Source of the DNA: a virus
DNA: 41,352 nt
IMG/VR virus record: IMGVR_UViG_3300034101_005142
Location: 1 to 41,352 of that record
Direction: 5' to 3' (one strand)
Positions within the stretch are counted from its first letter, which is position 1. The number at the start of each line of letters is the position of its first letter. The notes under the pieces were generated by a model that was given only the letters and a program-made list of their open reading frames with translations, made no database searches and was not told the DNA's origin. Position numbers and translations under genes: made by a program. Shown here in pieces: positions 40,681 through 41,352 of this stretch.

Positions 40681-40857
40681 TCACTGGTATTTATGTCCGC
40701 CGCACCGGCCTTCCGGCTCAATCAATGATCCCGAAATCTGCTTCGGGATCACCCAGCATTTGCCGTGTTTTCCCGGCCCAACGCATGCGCTCTTTGGTCG
40801 GCAACCATCCGGCATCGCCGGATAGTTCCGGCACCAGATTGTGTCGTCTAGCGTCAC
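40681..40857 (-). CDS. Small Cys-rich protein (58 aa)
   Basis: A GTG at 40857 overlaps the TGA of the upstream gene as GTGA, the coupling seen repeatedly in this phage, and opens a 58-residue frame ending TGA at 40681. It contains five Cys and several Gly, Pro and Lys (TIWCRNYPAMPDGCRP, GKHGKCWVIP, EGRCGGHKYQ), suggesting a small metal-bound or disulfide protein. A late-promoter-like motif overlaps its last codons. No family recognised. Confidence 0.55.
   Translation of the reverse strand: MTLDDTIWCRNYPAMPDGCRPKSACVGPGKHGKCWVIPKQISGSLIEPEGRCGGHKYQ
40686..40698 (-). promoter_or_regulatory. GGACATAAATACC motif, candidate late promoter copy 1
   Basis: The minus strand reads GGACATAAATACC, identical over 13 bases to the copy at 24950-24962. 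It lies 50 bases before ATG 40635, overlapping the end of the 58-aa frame. Confidence 0.55.
40727..40750. repeat. Perfect 9-bp hairpin
   Basis: GATCCCGAA (40727-40735) and TTCGGGATC (40742-40750) pair perfectly around a 6-base loop, within the 58-aa frame and about 28 bases upstream of the GGACATAAATACC motif. There is no T-run, so a terminator is unlikely; it may be a binding site or an RNA structure. Confidence 0.5.
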
Positions 40858-41135
40858 GGGCCGACGCTGGGCAACATCGCCGCGTACTGCCCGGCCGTGA
40901 TCTCCTCCACCAGCCCGGCGGCGATCAACTGCGGGAGCAGCTCGCTCGGGAGGTTGTAGTCGCAGTATTCGGCCGAGATTGCCAGATACACGCGGCCCTG
41001 CCCGTCGCTGGGCAAATCGGCCGCCAGCGGCAGCGACCGCAGCGTCTTCGTCTCAGCGTTGGGGTAGCCGTAGGCCGCGTCCAACTGGCCGCAGATGTCG
41101 TCGTACACGGCGGGTGCGGCGCGGAAGTATCTCAT
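40854..41135 (-). CDS. Small virion-region protein (93 aa)
   Basis: ATG 41135 overlaps the TGA of the upstream gene (ATGA); an in-frame GTG at 41153 is less likely. The product is a soluble helical protein (VYDDICGQLDAAYGYPNAET, LPSELLPQLIAAGLVEEITAG) with no known domain. Similar small proteins follow tail-fibre or head genes in phages as chaperones, but nothing specific is seen here. Confidence 0.7.
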   Translation of the reverse strand: MRYFRAAPAVYDDICGQLDAAYGYPNAETKTLRSLPLAADLPSDGQGRVYLAISAEYCDYNLPSELLPQLIAAGLVEEITAGQYAAMLPSVGP

Positions 41136-41352
41136 GAAATGGCGATATTCCACTTGCGCGACAGGTAGCGCGCCACCTGCGTGACTTCGCCGTCACTCAA
41201 CGCACGGTCGTAGTAGATGAACTCTGCAATGCCGCCGTTGAGGGAAAAAAGATTCGACGTGTTCAACGCGAACAACTTCATGTCGAAACTGCCGGACAGT
41301 TGCGTGGTGTATGTGGCATCCGCGCCGAAGACACCGTCTTGGTACACGCGGA
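41132..41352 (-). CDS. C-terminal part of a LamG / concanavalin-like protein cut by the right edge
   Basis: The frame enters from the right edge. The visible end (VYQDGVFGAD, then GGIAEFIYYDRALSDGEV and ARYLSRKWNI) is the typical last strand and helix of LamG/jelly-roll lectin domains in phage tail or head surface proteins. The start lies outside the window. It probably binds a surface glycan. Confidence 0.78.
   Translation of the reverse strand, partial: RVYQDGVFGADATYTTQLSGSFDMKLFALNTSNLFSLNGGIAEFIYYDRALSDGEVTQVARYLSRKWNIAIS

Noticed and set aside
18694-41352. Long plus-strand open frames opposite the virion genes
   Set aside because: High GC content leaves antisense frames open; they lack Shine-Dalgarno sites and have Arg/Pro/Gly-rich compositions typical of shadow frames.
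1-41352. CRISPR arrays, insertion sequences or a diversity-generating retroelement
   Set aside because: No regularly spaced repeats, transposase or reverse transcriptase motifs were seen in the translations.

Overview
This GC-rich window is a piece of a tailed, integrase-encoding (probably temperate) phage or prophage. Almost every base is coding. Genes run in long same-strand blocks, often coupled by 1-4 base stop/start overlaps (ATGA, GTGA, TAGTG). The late block carries virion genes in an order typical of short-tailed phages: head-tail adaptor-like, tail nozzle, then three very large internal or ejection-type proteins. The integrase and a small secreted Cys-rich protein resemble, from memory, planctomycete and planctomycete-phage families, so a planctomycete host is a reasonable guess but is not proven. 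Terminase, portal, major capsid and DNA polymerase genes are not in the window, so it is not a complete genome.

Layout. (1) Bases 1-6663, plus strand: small proteins around a MoxR-like AAA+ ATPase and a metallopeptidase/VWA protein, with intrinsic terminator-like hairpins in the larger intergenic gaps, ending in a serine recombinase. (2) Bases 17857-6482, minus strand: first a recombination and nucleotide-metabolism block (RecB-type exonuclease, ERF annealing protein, SF2 helicase, several nuclease-like proteins, HD hydrolase, DUF5664-like dNTP hydrolase), then a block of membrane proteins with a papain-like peptidase (probable lysis or late accessory genes), then a sigma-70-family factor. 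(3) Bases 17783-18700: attP, formed by the 3' half of a tRNA gene, beside a plus-strand tyrosine integrase. (4) Bases 41352-18694, minus strand: virion genes, from a LamG-like protein cut by the right edge through adaptor, nozzle and repeat-rich tail proteins to 1880-, 836- and 1210-residue internal proteins.

The most interesting signals are these. A 9-base motif, GGACATAAA, occurs four times on the minus strand, each 39-94 bases before a late-type gene, in a phage that carries its own sigma factor: a candidate phage-specific late promoter set. The attP core lies inside the 5' part of the exonuclease reading frame, so integration would cut that frame from its ATG. A phage MoxR plus metallopeptidase/VWA module is flanked by two small related proteins. 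A roughly 300-base structured noncoding segment lies at 13706-14013. All functional statements come from reading motifs; no database search was possible.
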